From Harmonia axyridis (lineage: Eukaryota; Arthropoda; Insecta; Coleoptera; Coccinellidae): a DNA stretch of 64,000 bases. A program made the position numbers and the translations under genes. Shown here one piece after another: positions 43,198-54,122 of this stretch (the first letter of the stretch is position 1; the number at the start of each line of letters is the position of its first letter). The notes under the pieces were generated by a model that was given only the letters and a program-made list of their open reading frames with translations, did no database searches and was not told the origin of the DNA. Where the stretch lies: assembly GCF_914767665.1 (NCBI RefSeq), contig NC_059502.1, positions 29,406,812 to 29,470,811 on the forward strand, read 5' to 3'.

Positions 43198-44705
43198 CAG
43201 GGTGAGTCTTTGACTTGTACATATCGGGTGTCCCAAGGTGAGTGGCCTATTAGATTATTATGGAAACTATTGATCATAAAGATTTCAAATTTTGTGGATA
43301 GATATTTGGCCATGTAAGGTACATTTTTAAAATAATTTCACATTTCCAGTGTTGCCGGATGTACGACAATTTGGCAACAACTTTGTTATTTTAAATGGGA
43401 CATCCGGTATTTCTATTTTTTTATGATACTCCATAAAATATTGAATCTATTCACTCTTACTTTTCCATCCCTATCTTTAACGGTTTTTGAGTTATTAATT
43501 ATTTTTCTAAATTTTAGATCAAATTGGCGTATTACGAAAATGACTCTAGTTCGCTCAATATTTGAGATTTAAGTCAGAAATTTTGCAAGTCGTTAGATAT
43601 TGATCTGATATGTGTCACTGCTTTTGAATTATGGTTGTCAATAATACAGGAAGGACCAAAAAAAAATCATCAATTGCCAAGTTACAAAATTGTAAAAAAG
43701 TCTATTTTTTCAAATTAGACACCTAGTATATTTTTCAATTTTTGGAATCAGTTCAACACACTCTACAATTTTTCTATTCACGTCCCTATACCTATCTCAA
43801 CTGGATTCCGAGTTATATGCGTTTATTAGATTTCACATGGATTCAATAAGCGTTAATTTCTTTTGTATTGTTATTTTCTCTATGTCGTTCATAGATCGAT
43901 ATATCAATGAATCAGTTCAATCCATAAATGTCAAAATAAACAATTATTGCCTAACAGGTGTTTTGTTCCGAGGTTTTTCTATAAATAATGGCTCAAGAAA
44001 GATATACACATATAACGCATATAACTCGGAATCCAGTTGAGATAGGTATAGGGACGTGAATAGAAAAATTGTAGAGTGTGTTGAACTGATTCCAAAAATT
44101 GAAAAATATACTAGGTGTCTAATTTGAAAAAATAGACTTTTTCACAATTTTGTAACTTGGCAAATGATGATTTTTTTGGTCCGTCCTGTATTATTGACAA
44201 CCATAATTCAAAAGCAGTGACACATATCAGATCAATATCTAACGACTTGCAAAATTTCTGACTTAAATCTCAAATATTGAGCGAACTAGAGTCATTTTCG
44301 TAATACGCCAATTTGATCTAAAATTTAGAAAAATAATTAATAACTCAAAAACCGTTAAAGATAGGGATGGAAAAGTAAGAGTGAATAGATTTAATATTTT
44401 ATGGAGTATCATAAAAAAATAGAAATACCGGATGTCCCATTTAAAATAACAAAGTTGTTGCCAAATTGTCGTACATCCGGCAACACTGGAAATGTGAAAT
44501 TATTTTAAAAATGTACCTTACATGGCCAAATATCTATCCACAAAATTTGAAATCTTTACGATCAATAGTTTCCATAATAATCTAATAGGCCACTCACCTT
44601 GGGACACCCGATATATTTTAACCGAAGGTTCTTAAGGTCAAAAGAAATACTTTTTTCATTTACCACTTTTTCCGATTCGGCCCTGTTAAAGAGATATAGC
44701 CATTT
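43198..44705 (+). mobile_element. miniature element of the CAGGGTG tribe split by a nested foldback
   Basis: TA (43196-43197) then CAGGGTGAGTCTTTGACTTG starts the host element. It continues after the insertion at 44614 with TATTTTAACCGAAGGTTC, which matches the uninterrupted copy at 20150-20229 read in reverse. The right limit is where that similarity fades, about 44705. Confidence 0.7.
43224..44611. mobile_element. nested foldback element 'TCGGGTGTCCC' (1388 bp)
   Basis: Arms of about 600 bp (43224-43830 and 44010-44611) are nearly perfect inverses with termini TCGGGTGTCCCAAGGTGAGT. The spacer is about 180 bp. TA flanks it (43222-43223 and 44612-44613). The paralogous empty site at about 20200 has a single TA, proving the 2-bp duplication. 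No coding remnant is recognised, and the frame at 43837-44040 is arm and spacer read-through. Confidence 0.88.
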
Positions 44706-44934
44706 TAAATTTTCAAAATGAGCTAATTCACCCCTGAAAACCGGAACACTGAAGTTTTCTCAAACATAAGATTAAGATATACCTTTTGAACCTTGGAAAG
44801 AAGCTACCAAATCAGAAAAACCATCATAAACTCACGTTTAACAATCCATTTGTTGAACAAAGTAGTGTTCATAATAAAATAAATGAGTTATTCCAATTTC
44901 GTTGACGCTAAAGACTAAATATTCTTCTCTTGTC

Positions 44935-45370
44935 TACACTTCCGATCCTATCAAATTTCATCACATTTCAATTGTCAATATAATATAATTTGTATATATC
45001 TAGTGAAATGATTTGCAAACATTAATCGCAATTTCTCTTAATTCTGGTGATTTTAAATTGATTTGGTCAGACATGATTGACGAATTTAATGCGTAATTAT
45101 AAATTATTTCAAAATTCAAAACATACGATTCATATTCGAATTCCGTAATCTGTCAATTTTCGTAACAGTCACACCAACGGCCAAGATACAATACAAAAGT
45201 CACTAGTATGTATAATCTGAATTTTGCATTGAATTTCGATAATATTTCACAAAACTTGACTGAAATAGAGAAAATATCGTTTAATACTCGATGCACTCAT
45301 GCGTTCTAATTTCGCATTCGTGTTGGAATAGGAGCCCATTCTGCAACTTGTTTTAGAATATACTATTATA
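44935..45370 (-). repeat. hairpin-headed repeat 'R34', copy 2
   Basis: Reverse complement of 34056-34490, including GTCAATTTTCGTAACAGTCAC and ACTTGACTGAAATAGAGAAAA. The hairpin head lies at its right end, about 45270-45350. Confidence 0.6.
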
Positions 45371-45374
45371 TTCA

Positions 45375-46134
45375 TATTAATATTCATAAAATATTATCAT
45401 AGATGAATGAATGAACGTGAAAACTGATGAATTTCTACAATGGAAGTATCCTATTCATGGAATTTTGTGAATTTCGTTTTTATTTCTGAGAGCATCATCA
45501 AATGCCCTTTGTGCCATAAATCTTAATTAATGTTTGAAAACAGGCAGCATCATTATAATATGTAATTCATTCTCATAAATAAATTGATATTTATTACCAA
45601 GAGCTATTAAGGATGCATACTTCGAATAATTATAAATCCTTGATAGTTTCTAGGGGCGTTAATTTAGTTAAACAGATGTAAGACATTTTCAAAAAGGTTT
45701 GATCTGGGTAATATGAATTAAAAATTTAAATGAATATCTATAACAAAAAAAAATACTTATTCAATTATGAATTTCTCAAATTTTCACAAATAACTCTCAA
45801 GGAAATGACAATTTATAAACAAACATACCTTTTTTTAAAAACATTTTTGTAACTCGACGTCATGAATTTCTGAGAGCCCATTCATTCATGCGCCTGTTGC
45901 GCCCTTAGAGACGGAATAATTGTATACCTAAATATATATGACATGTTATTTATTTCATTGTTGTATGTCCTTCTTAAATGTATCATGAACATTCAAGTGA
46001 TAGGTTCAGACTAAATTTCAACATGAAAATTGTACTGAACTTGAAATGACTATATAAATGTATATTTATATATACAAAATTTCCACTCGATTGGCTGTGT
46101 TGTCACTGAAATATTAATACTTTTTTCGATATTA
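45375..46134. other. intergenic, nothing recognised
   Basis: AT-rich. A short word shared with 18150 and 26190 (CATTCATGCGCC-like) near 45885 hints at another old repeat. Confidence 0.4.
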
Positions 46135-46136
46135 TA

Positions 46137-46358
46137 ACGAGCGTTCATTTAACTTCGTGGTCGAGTGTGCTGTGTAAAATTAGAGTTGATTTTCTGTGAT
46201 TACATGTAGCGCTTAGCTTGTACCATCTTACTAACACTTGCTTAGATACTTCGAATTTGGGAACTATATGATCCAAGCTAAGCGCTACTTATAATCACAG
46301 TAAATCAACTCTAATTTCTCCACAGGACTCTTGACCATGAATTTAAATAAACGCTCGT
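46137..46358. mobile_element. 222-bp hairpin miniature element, TA-flanked
   Basis: Arms of about 85 bp pair nearly throughout. ACGAGCGTTCATTTAA pairs with the end TTAAATAAACGCTCGT, and an inner block AATTAGAGTTGATTT, GTGATTA, GTAGCGCTTAGCTTG pairs with its inverse. TA lies at both ends (46135-46136 and 46359-46360). The loop is about 50 bp. No coding content. Confidence 0.7.
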
Positions 46359-46360
46359 TA

Positions 46361-47341
46361 CTTGAATCTTCTATGGTTCTGACGACGCAATCAACTTAAA
46401 ATCTCAATCAGATCGCATATGTTGACACGGAAATATTAGGTATCTCTTCAACAGTATTCTTTTTGAATTTTCTGTGTTTCTAATATTGTGATCAACTTCA
46501 AATTCTGCAGGGAGTTGAAACTTTCATTTCATATATACGCTCAAAATTTGAATTTTATCGGTTTTGTATGCACGGAAATTTTCTGTACGTTTTTCGATAT
46601 TTTTCTTGAATTTTCTATGATTCTAACAACATGGTCAAAATATCAATTTGCAAACGGTTATTTCACACCCGAATGCAAATTTTCATCTCGATGGAATCTG
46701 CGGTTTTGAATCTAACAGAACTTTACCTATATGCCAGTGCAGTCAAAGAGCTAGTCAACTTGCTCTATTGACTACAGATCGGATTTATTCCATTTTTTGA
46801 GTGAATGTCGATGTGTGATTGTTTTATTATTTGGAATAGGGTCATCCAAAAACCAATCAATAACATTACGTCAATTAACCTTTGAAATTTGAAATATCCT
46901 ATACATGTACATGTGATCCTAGAGAAAGTTCTTAAATCTAACAAATCGATCTCAGTCGCTCGTTATATGGTGAGGTTTGAATTAATATAAGAAAAAAGAC
47001 AAAATTCATTCATTTGTTCGAGTTTCCGATCAATAATCATAAAAAAACCCTAAACCCCCCCTGGCTACGCCCATGACTATCGTGATAGTTAGGTACTATC
47101 ACCGTGAAAATGAGTCCTAATTATTCAATAGATATCAGAAAGAATTGAGATATTAAGAAAAAACGACATCAAAAGCTGTAATATCCATATTCTCAATAAT
47201 TATCAAATTCGAATACATATAAGTTTATATTTCGGTGGAAAACGCTATTGTCTATGCTCTTGTGATATTATAACATTAACATAACGCCATCGAAATATAA
47301 GTCGATTTGTGTCTTCATCATAAGGTTATTTTCGATTAAAC
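46361..47341. other. intergenic; trace of repeat R27
   Basis: No gene recognised. 47235-47275 (GCTATTGTCTATGCTCTTGT) is a fragment of the R27 family. Confidence 0.4.
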
Positions 47342-48330
47342 ATGTCAGCTCACGAGCCAAATTCTCGTCATTTGCGGGAGGTTTTAATTTTCTGCTTTAA
47401 TATGAAGAAAACTGTGGCTGAGGCTCATGGAATGCTCTCAAATACCTATGACGATGCCGCTATTAGTCAAAGAATATCGTGCTGAGGGTAGTTTCAATGC
47501 TTCAAGGGCAGCATGGCGGTTGGAGAGAGAAGGTTTTCGAAGATGCCGAATTGGAGACATTACTTGATCAAGACTCGTGTCAAACACAATAAGAATTGAG
47601 TGGATCATTGGGAGTGCCGAACAAGCCATTTCAAAACGCATGAAAGTCATATGAGTGATTCAGAAACAAGGAAATTGGGTGCTGTACGAGTTGAAGCCGA
47701 GAGATGTTGAACGGCGTTTGCTTGCTTGTGGACAGCTGCTTGCAACGCAAAGACAGAAGGGATTTCTGCATCGCATTGCGTTAAATGGGTTCATTGCCAT
47801 AATCCCAAGCGCAGAAAATCATAGGGATATCCCGGCCATGCTTCCACGTCCACGGCCGAACCGAATATTCACGGTCCTAAGGCCATGCTCAGTATTCGGC
47901 GTAGTGTATTATGAATTGTTAAAACCGACTGAAACAATCATAGGCGATCGTTATCGAACGCATTTAATGCGTTTGAGCCGAGCATTGAAAGACAAACGGT
48001 CGCAATACAACAAGAGACATGATAAAGTGATTTTACAGCATAACAATGCCAGACCCCATGTTGCGAAAATGGTCTAGACATACTTTGAAACGGGAAGTCC
48101 TTCTCCACCTGCCAAATTCTCCAGACATTGCTCCTTCGAACTATCACTTGTATTGATCAATGACACACGGCCTGGCTAACCAGCACTTCCAGTATTATGA
48201 AGAAGTAAAAAATTGTATCAATTCGTAGATCGCTTCAGAAGATGACCAGTTTTTTCAACGCGGGATTCGTACGCTGCCCGAAAGGTGGGAGAAAATAGTA
48301 GCCAGCGATAGACAATACTTTGAAGTTCGA
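47342..48330 (+). pseudogene. mariner transposase, dead copy spanning the full gene
   Basis: It starts at ATG 47342 with MSAHEPNSRHLREVLIFCFN and KKTVAEAHGMLSNTY (DNA-binding domain). After frame changes it reads ERRLLACGQLLATQRQKGFL and HRIAL, then PGHASTSTAEPNIHG, ELLKPTETIIGDRYRTHLMR, LQHNNARPHVAK, SPDIAPSNYHLY and FQRGIRTLPERWEKIVASD. The family is about 345 residues with a DDD triad. Here the first Asp block (GDEKW) is lost in a small deletion, the second Asp is Asn (48042-48044) and the third is Asn (48139-48141). Stops and frameshifts add to this. The closing sequence has FYNKTSNFGK near 48350. Confidence 0.85.
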
Positions 48331-48597
48331 ATCATAAAGGTTTTTTACAATAAAACCTCGAATTTCGGAAAAAAAGGGGGGAGGCAAAATTGTATACCTA
48401 TGTTAAGGAATTATATCTTTGCAAAATTTTTTATAAGCCAACTTGTGCTAGTAAAATTTGTAAAAATTGTTGGTATAATATTCGAGAAATTCACAGCTCG
48501 CAAATTCCGATTTTTCTAATATTGATATAAATGATTCTCCGTTATTGGTATCTTTCTTTGATATTTCAATTTCTAAGGATACAAAATACTTATTGTA

Positions 48598-50147
48598 CAG
48601 GGTGGGCAAATTTCGATGTTTTAGCACTACAACTTTTGAACCAGAGGAGATAGACAAAATCTGATACCCACTTCTCGATCTCTTTTTCTGAGAAACTAAA
48701 AAGGGTAGTATTCATTTTTGGCCACCTTCTTTTGTTTTCGAGTTATAAGCGAAAATTGGAAAAATGGCGATATCGAAAAACATTTATATCTCCGCTAATA
48801 CTGATGATAGAGCTCTGAAATTAAAACATTATACAGGCACTTTTTTACGTAGAATCCAGTGGCGTGCTCGTATTTTCAAAAGGGTTTTTAATTACGAAGC
48901 TATGACCCAAAGTTATGTTTTTTTAAATGAGAACACTAGATTTTTGTGCCATTTTCTGAAAGCTTAATTTTTCCTGATTTCAAAAATATATAACATCGTA
49001 TGATTCGTAGCAAAATGAATAACAGAAAATGGTCAAAAACCTTTTTTTCCTTAAGAGTCTCAATATTTCTATGGTTTCAACTGTTGATGAGCCTTCCTAT
49101 AACAAGAGCAGTCTTTCCGTCAATCTGATTATTTCTATGCTTCTCACTTATTTCTACAAAATTCGAATCTATATTTATTTTATACAAATAGTTTCGAAAA
49201 GATAAACGAACTTGGAAAAAGGTTCCTAGGTAGCTTGAACACAGTTTCAAATATTCGTCTATTGAAATATCGAGAAGAGGTGTCGACTGTGCATTGTGCA
49301 ATTGTTGTCATTATTAGGTGGAATATTATTTCTTGTTTGTCCCTTCGTAATTAAAATGTTGAGTTCAATCAGATATGCATTGTTTCATATGCTGTTTAAA
49401 ATGGATTGGTACTTGTGCGTATTGATTCTGGAGACCTATGTAAATAATCTCCTGATATATGCATCTCATTACAACTCTTTCGATTGAAAAATTCGATCTT
49501 GTGGTTTCTCCGTTATTTCCAAATCAATTTTTAGATAAAAAATTTATAAAACATATCTAGATTCGAATTTTGTAGAAATAAATGAAAAGCATAGAAATAA
49601 TCAGATTGACGGAAGGACACTGCTCTTGTTATAGAAAGCTCAATTTTTCTGTGTTCATCAACAGTTGAAACCATAGAAATATTGAGACTCTTAGGTGAAA
49701 AGAGGTTTTTGGCCATTTTCTATTATTTATATTGATCCGAATCATACGATGTTATATATTTTTGAAATCAGGAAAAATTAAGCTTTCAGAAAATGGCACA
49801 AAAATCTAGTGTTCCCATTTAAAAAAACATAACTTTGGGTCATAGCTTCGTAATTAAAAACCCTTTTGAAAATACGAGCACGCCACTGGATTCTACGTAA
49901 AAAAGTGCCTGTATAATGTTTTAACTTCAGAGCTCTATCATGAGTATTAGCGGAGATATAACTGTTTTTCGATATCGCCATTTTTCCAATTTTCGCTTAT
50001 AACTCGAAAACAATAGAAGGTGGCCAAAAATGAATACTACCCTTGTTAGTTTCTCAGAAAAAGAGATCGAGAAGTGGGTATCAGATTTTGTCTATCTCCT
50101 CTGGTTCAAAAGTTGTAGTGCTAAAACATCGAAATTTGCCCACCCTG
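48598..50147. mobile_element. foldback element 'CAGGGTGGGC', copy 2 (1550 bp)
   Basis: Same ends, arms and centre as 10463-11994 and in the same orientation, flanked by TA (48596-48597 and 50148-50149). The target was TTGTACAA, itself a palindrome. The two copies look more than 90 percent identical by eye, so the family was active fairly recently. Frames inside (48764-48967, 49778-49981) are arm read-through. Confidence 0.85.
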
Positions 50148-50149
50148 TA

Positions 50150-52095
50150 CAATTTTTAAATCATATAAGGAATAACAACGTGGTGTATTTTTTTATTGGA
50201 AAGAAAATCTCGAATAAATACAGTTTCCATAAGAATATCAATTTTGAATATATTAATATTTGCATTTTTACATGCAGTTTAGCAGACCCCACAACAGTGA
50301 TAGCATACTGTTTTTTGACTACGGTGATTAAGGGTTAACCTACCCTTTGAATTCATAGTTTCTTTAGGTTCTTTCATTCGAGAGTAATCGAAGGACGGAC
50401 AGGAAAATTCTAATATTGCGAACATCTTTACGAAATGTTTGATCTCTTCGAGGACGACTGCTCTGGAAGAATGGTAATGCGATGGTTATTCGATGGATAA
50501 AGTCTTTAAATGAACTTTTTGAATGTTTTCGATACATTCTTGACAGAATCGTATAAATTATTCGAATCGAATTAATTAAGTCATCAACTTCTCCAAATTC
50601 CTTTCGATATTGCACAAAGTCGTCATATACTTTGTCAAAGCAGTTGTGCAAATAGCCACCTTTCACATTCGAGAAGAAATTGTCCCTCACTTAAAGCAAG
50701 TAATAATTCAGGGTCATAATTTGTTACCTACTATGCTAGAAAGGCGAAGGAAACATTCCTCGTGCCGCATGCCGTACAAAAACAAAACGATAGCGGAAAG
50801 AAGGCAATGGCATTTCACAGACATGAATGGAAACAAGACATATTCTTCAATTTCCCTCTCTACTGTTAGTAATGTAAAGAATAGCACATTCCTGAATGGC
50901 CATCAGCTCGTGGTTGTGCTTGGGCATCGCATTCTCACACTCGCAGACCACAGTAGTGCATCGACTTTAGGACGACAACGGTGAACTCGCCTGCCTCTTC
51001 CGCTCTTCCTTTATCGCAACATGATAATGTATACTCACACATACCGCAACTGCATTGTGCAGTATTGCACTCCCAGCTGTTGACTAGGCAGCATCACGCC
51101 TCACAGTTGATTCATACGTAGCTACATATATGACACTTATGAATCAGTAGAGACTATTTTTGAGTGATAAAATGTGTGTGTGATTATAGGAAAATCATGC
51201 TAAGAGATGCTACAAAAAGGTTAGTAGTTTTCTTTGTAATGATTTATCATGTTAGATTATATCATTACTCTTGCAATTCATATTACATACTTCATTTCTA
51301 GAAAAAGGTTATATTCAATTTATTTTGATATAAGGAAGAGCTTATTAGACCTAGTGTTTGACAGCTATTTGTTATCATGTGAACTGTCATGTCACTTCGA
51401 TTTATTGACAACTGATGTATCCGGTAATTGAATATCCCTGAGGTTTGATATCAAACGAATCGACATGCGACATATCATAATTTGATGAGTTTTGAGCCAA
51501 TCTGGGAAATTAAATCAAATATATGAAAGGAGTTTACATGATTATAATATTTTTATGAATCATTGGATAGAAGAGCACATGAACATGAAACATTATCCTA
51601 CAAGTAATCCAGATAGACGTAAGCCACAAAAAAACGTCTTTGATATCAAGCACAAAATAGATATTCTGATGTGAGCTTGGTTACTTCAAATACTTCGTTC
51701 AATAATTTTTTCACGGTTGAAAGAAAATTATTTGCAGCGATATTCGAAAACATAATGTTTCATTAAGATATTAATAATTTACGGTGGCTATCTATTTATA
51801 ACTTGATATTATCGTTAACAAAAAAAATCAATTTTTGGGGAAGGTTATAGCTCTTTTCAATAGAGAAACACAAACAAATTAAGCGATAAAGCTGAATTTC
51901 TATACAACTGATTTGTTTCGAGTTTTCAGCTGAATGTGACAAAAAGAATTCGTGAAAATATTTTTTCTTTCGGTCTTCCGGTAAAACCATTTTCACTAAA
52001 TTCTAAGCCTTTGTGTAGAACTAACTAAACGGTTTTCCAATGAAAGGTTTCATCTAGCCGGCTATCTGGACAGCTGCCACTTTTGAAGTTGTCAT
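50150..52095. other. intergenic; unrecognised open frames
   Basis: Frames at 50364-50690 (minus) and 50610-50984 (plus, 124 codons) overlap and show no family resemblance. The stretch 50740-51120 is richer in G+C than its flanks. Nothing else is recognised. Confidence 0.35.
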
Positions 52096-52159
52096 TTTTT
52101 GACATTTGACAAGTAGAATATACGCCATTACTGAAAATATAAAGATACACGCTTCAACA

Positions 52160-52380
52160 ACGCATTACAATTATTAAAATTGTGAAAGCAATTCTGGAAC
52201 TGGTGGAAAATTTTGAGCTGTTGGGACAAGTTAGTGATGTGAAGAATCAAAACCGTGTGCGTCGCTTAAGGATAATTAAGGATATTGGTGCTGTAGACTG
52301 TAGTGTTGACGAATATCCAGGTTTGTCGATCGTACGAATGAGGCATTCCATAAACGACATGTCAACGTATTTTTCATGAA
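52160..52380 (+). pseudogene. Tc1/mariner-superfamily transposase, N-terminal remnant
   Basis: The frame reads QRITIIKIVKAILELVENFE, then LLGQVSDVKNQNRVRRLRII, KDIGAVDCSVDEYPGLSIVR. This corresponds to the helix-turn-helix linker region of a group of insect IS630-type transposases: QRIEIVK start, 'KFE..G.V.D', a basic segment, then 'NIAAV..SV.EDP..SI.R'. A deletion removes residues between KIV and ELVE. The frame ends at 52379. The leader is shared with the miniature element at 39543-40002. Confidence 0.55.
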
Positions 52381-52443
52381 GATGAAGACTTAGGGCCAGT
52401 TTCATAATCGAAAGTAAAATCGTGTTTTATTAACCAATTTTGA

Positions 52444-52467
52444 GGTTAGGTTAGGTTAGGTTAGGTT
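52444..52467 (+). repeat. interstitial telomere-type repeat (TTAGG)4
   Basis: Four tandem TTAGG units with partial units on both sides, and another GAGGTTAG just downstream. TTAGG is the common arthropod telomere unit; here it is internal. Confidence 0.75.
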
Positions 52468-52558
52468 TTGAGGTTAGAAAAAAGTTCGAAGTGTCTTTCC
52501 TCAAGTCCCGAAATTGGGCCTTTATGGCAAGAAAAAGGATCTTTTTTGTTCGCGTATG

Positions 52559-52858
52559 TAGAGATTCACGGCTTGACTAGTTTTTGAAGCTACTTGACTT
52601 GAAATCAAGTCAAGAGTACCTTTTCAAAGTCAAGTCAAGTATTTATTCATCAAGTACTTGAATTCTATCAAGCTGCTTGATTTTTAGCAGTTTTATTGTA
52701 TAGTGTCATAAGTGTCACATACATATACATATTCTTAGCAATAAATATCTCAAATCAAGTGAACTCAATTTCAAGTATGTAATTTTTCTCAAGTTTGATT
52801 TTCAAGTCGAGTACCTAGTTGGTTAAAATATCATGTTACTTGGCTTGATGAATCCCTA
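52559..52858. mobile_element. hAT-type miniature element (300 bp) rich in CAAGT motifs
   Basis: The ends are TAGAGATTCACGGCTTG (left) and the inverse of TAGGGATTCATCAAGCC (right). An exact 8-bp duplication CGCGTATG flanks it (52551-52558 and 52859-52866). The body contains about twelve CAAGT/ACTTG motifs on the two strands. Arrays of short subterminal motifs are typical transposase binding sites in hAT elements. No coding content. Confidence 0.8.
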
Positions 52859-52867
52859 CGCGTATGC

Positions 52868-53995
52868 TCCATGACTACGAAACACAACCTTGGTCTGTTG
52901 TCATTTAAAATCATTTTGTACACCAATTTTCTACAAAATTTCAATTTCTATGGAATATTACCGAATGGAAGCGATAAATCGCTAGTTCTCAAAATAGCCA
53001 ACCATAGGAAATTTGACATTTGCGAATAAAAGAAAGCTTTCTAATAGAATATGTTCATTAAACCGGAGCTACTTTTGAGCTCCCTATAAAGACGACTTTC
53101 TAATGAAGCGGTATTTACCAAACAAAGCCTTTTCACATGGATTATGGAACTAGCCCTTAGGTCTTAAGGGTTCTAAAGTTCATTTAATACCAGAACTCAA
53201 GCCATCAACGTCGTATATTCGCTGATTATGCAAGAAAAGTTTTCCAGCCGTGTTATTTCTCGAAGAAGTGATTACAATTGGCTACAAAAAATTTTGATTG
53301 GACACCTTGAGACTTCTTCTTTGGGTCCATATGAAACATAGAATGACAATATTTTCAGTCTGTGAATGAAAAAACAATTGGTGACTTTCTGTTTTTCAAA
53401 AGAGTTGATGATATGTACCTACAGAGCAATGATATATTTTTAAAAAATTCGTGTGAAAGAAAATCATTACAAAAGGTTAAAATTATAATTTTCTGAAAAA
53501 AATGATCAACTGTCGTACAGTGCTGTCCTCTTCTTAAATGCTTCGTAAAGAGAAAAAAAAATAAAGTGAAATACCAACTTTGTATACCGTATAAACGTTG
53601 GTCATCACAGCAGCGCCAGAGGAGAAATGAATGAGTACCTAAGTTTTGACTGATACGCGGAAAGCCACGTGGTTGTAATCCTTCTTATTATCAGAAAGCT
53701 ATAGCCCTGAATCTGTTTGCAGGATTTGGTCTTTTAGCGAACTAAACCCTAAACTCTGTTTTTATTGAGGGCGGAGTTGAGAACATTCACGCTCAATATT
53801 CTGAAATTACAGATATTGTGATGAATTGATAGTGATCTGTTCCAGTAACAAACGCTCAAAAAAGTTACAAATGTTCTTCCATAATCTGTCTAGTTATCTA
53901 TAAAGATGAGAATGATAAGATTGTGTTTCATTTTTCATATCGCAAATTGTTGAAAAACGGTTCAGCCTATGGAATCGGATATGAAAACATAAATA
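52868..53995. other. intergenic, nothing recognised
   Basis: AT-rich with no convincing frame. Confidence 0.4.
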
Positions 53996-53997
53996 TA

Positions 53998-54120
53998 CAA
54001 GGTGTTCCTAAAATGGAGATACAAACGAAAATGACAGATTCCTCGGATCTAAGAAAAAAATCCTCTAGAATTGGACCCGCGATTGTTTTCGTTCCGAGAT
54101 GAAGGGTGTTGAAGGTTGAT
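53998..54120 (+). mobile_element. left end of a CAGGGTG-type element, cut by a Tc1 insertion
   Basis: TA then CAAGGTGTTCCTAAAATGG starts at 53998. GGGTGTTGAAGGTTGATT just before the Tc1 insertion resembles CAGGGTGTTAAAGTTGA inside the 57702-58899 element. No matching right end was found beyond 55700. Confidence 0.4.
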
Positions 54121-54122
54121 TA

